This document shows, one piece after another, positions 56,663-64,000 of a DNA stretch of 64,000 nt. The notes below the pieces were generated by a model. The model did not search any database, was not told the origin of the DNA, and saw only the letters and a program-made list of their open reading frames with translations. The DNA comes from Blastocystis sp. Blastoise (taxonomy: Eukaryota; Sar; Bigyra; Opalinata; Blastocystidae), in assembly GCA_039096225.1 (NCBI GenBank), contig JBBPEB010000006.1, forward strand, positions 924,501 to 988,500, read 5' to 3'. Made by a program: the position numbers and the translations under genes. Positions within the stretch are counted from its first letter, which is position 1. Each line of letters begins with the position of its first letter.

Positions 56663-64000
<7,338 letters not shown>

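Overview
The window is nuclear DNA of an extremely A+T-rich eukaryote. Nearly every protein gene is cut by short introns that begin GTATAT or GTATGT and end TATAG. Intergenic DNA is almost pure A/T, stop codons are almost always TAA, and there are long (AAT)n tracts and poly-Asn runs. The three tRNA genes include a tRNA-Tyr with the usual eukaryotic intron. Two pyruvate:ferredoxin oxidoreductases with mitochondrial-type presequences and an [FeFe]-hydrogenase point to an anaerobic or microaerophilic protist or fungus with a hydrogen-producing mitochondrion-related organelle. A bacterial-type leucyl-tRNA synthetase with an organelle presequence suggests that the organelle still translates its own genes. 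I cannot fix the lineage from the sequence alone.

Layout. 1-5.3 kb: the end of an Asn/Ser/Glu-rich protein, then a repeat nest with a decayed hAT-type transposase, a nested MITE with perfect 8-bp target duplications, and palindromic TAGAGCGGTTC elements. 5.4-15.5 kb: a head-to-head pair of PFO genes sharing a 419-bp promoter region. The right-hand copy reads through introns into an [FeFe]-hydrogenase, predicting one ~1690-residue PFO-hydrogenase polypeptide. This is the most exciting feature. 15.8-25.8 kb: tRNA-Tyr, an endosulfine-like protein, Pin1, RLP24, AP-2 mu, an ES1/ElbB (DJ-1 superfamily) protein, and tRNA-Gly. 25.9-38 kb: a BTB-TLDc protein, a RING1/RNF2-like E3 ligase, organellar LeuRS, a glyoxalase-II-like hydrolase with an altered metal motif, and tubulin cofactor C. 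38.7-47.3 kb: a 15-exon BTB-like/leucine-rich protein whose introns are all phase 1, a GT31-like glycosyltransferase, a PINX1-like G-patch protein and SmG. 48.6-64 kb: a PH-PP2C phosphatase, a SAPS-like PP6 regulatory subunit, tRNA-Ile, and the 5' part of APC1, which runs off the right edge.

How the genes fit together. The PFO pair would oxidise pyruvate to acetyl-CoA and CO2 in the organelle. In the fusion the electrons could pass straight from the PFO iron-sulphur clusters through the hydrogenase's own ferredoxin-like clusters to the H-cluster, bypassing soluble ferredoxin. The other genes are housekeeping (cell cycle, splicing, ribosome assembly, endocytosis, translation) with no obvious clustering by function.

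Two genome-scale oddities stand out. One is a GC-only palindromic motif (TTCCCGCGGGAA and its CpG-transition variants) recurring in exons and introns of otherwise A/T-saturated genes. The other is a uniform intron architecture with complementary (TA)n ends. Exon boundaries below were inferred by hand from reading frame, splice signals and protein family similarity; none is confirmed by RNA.
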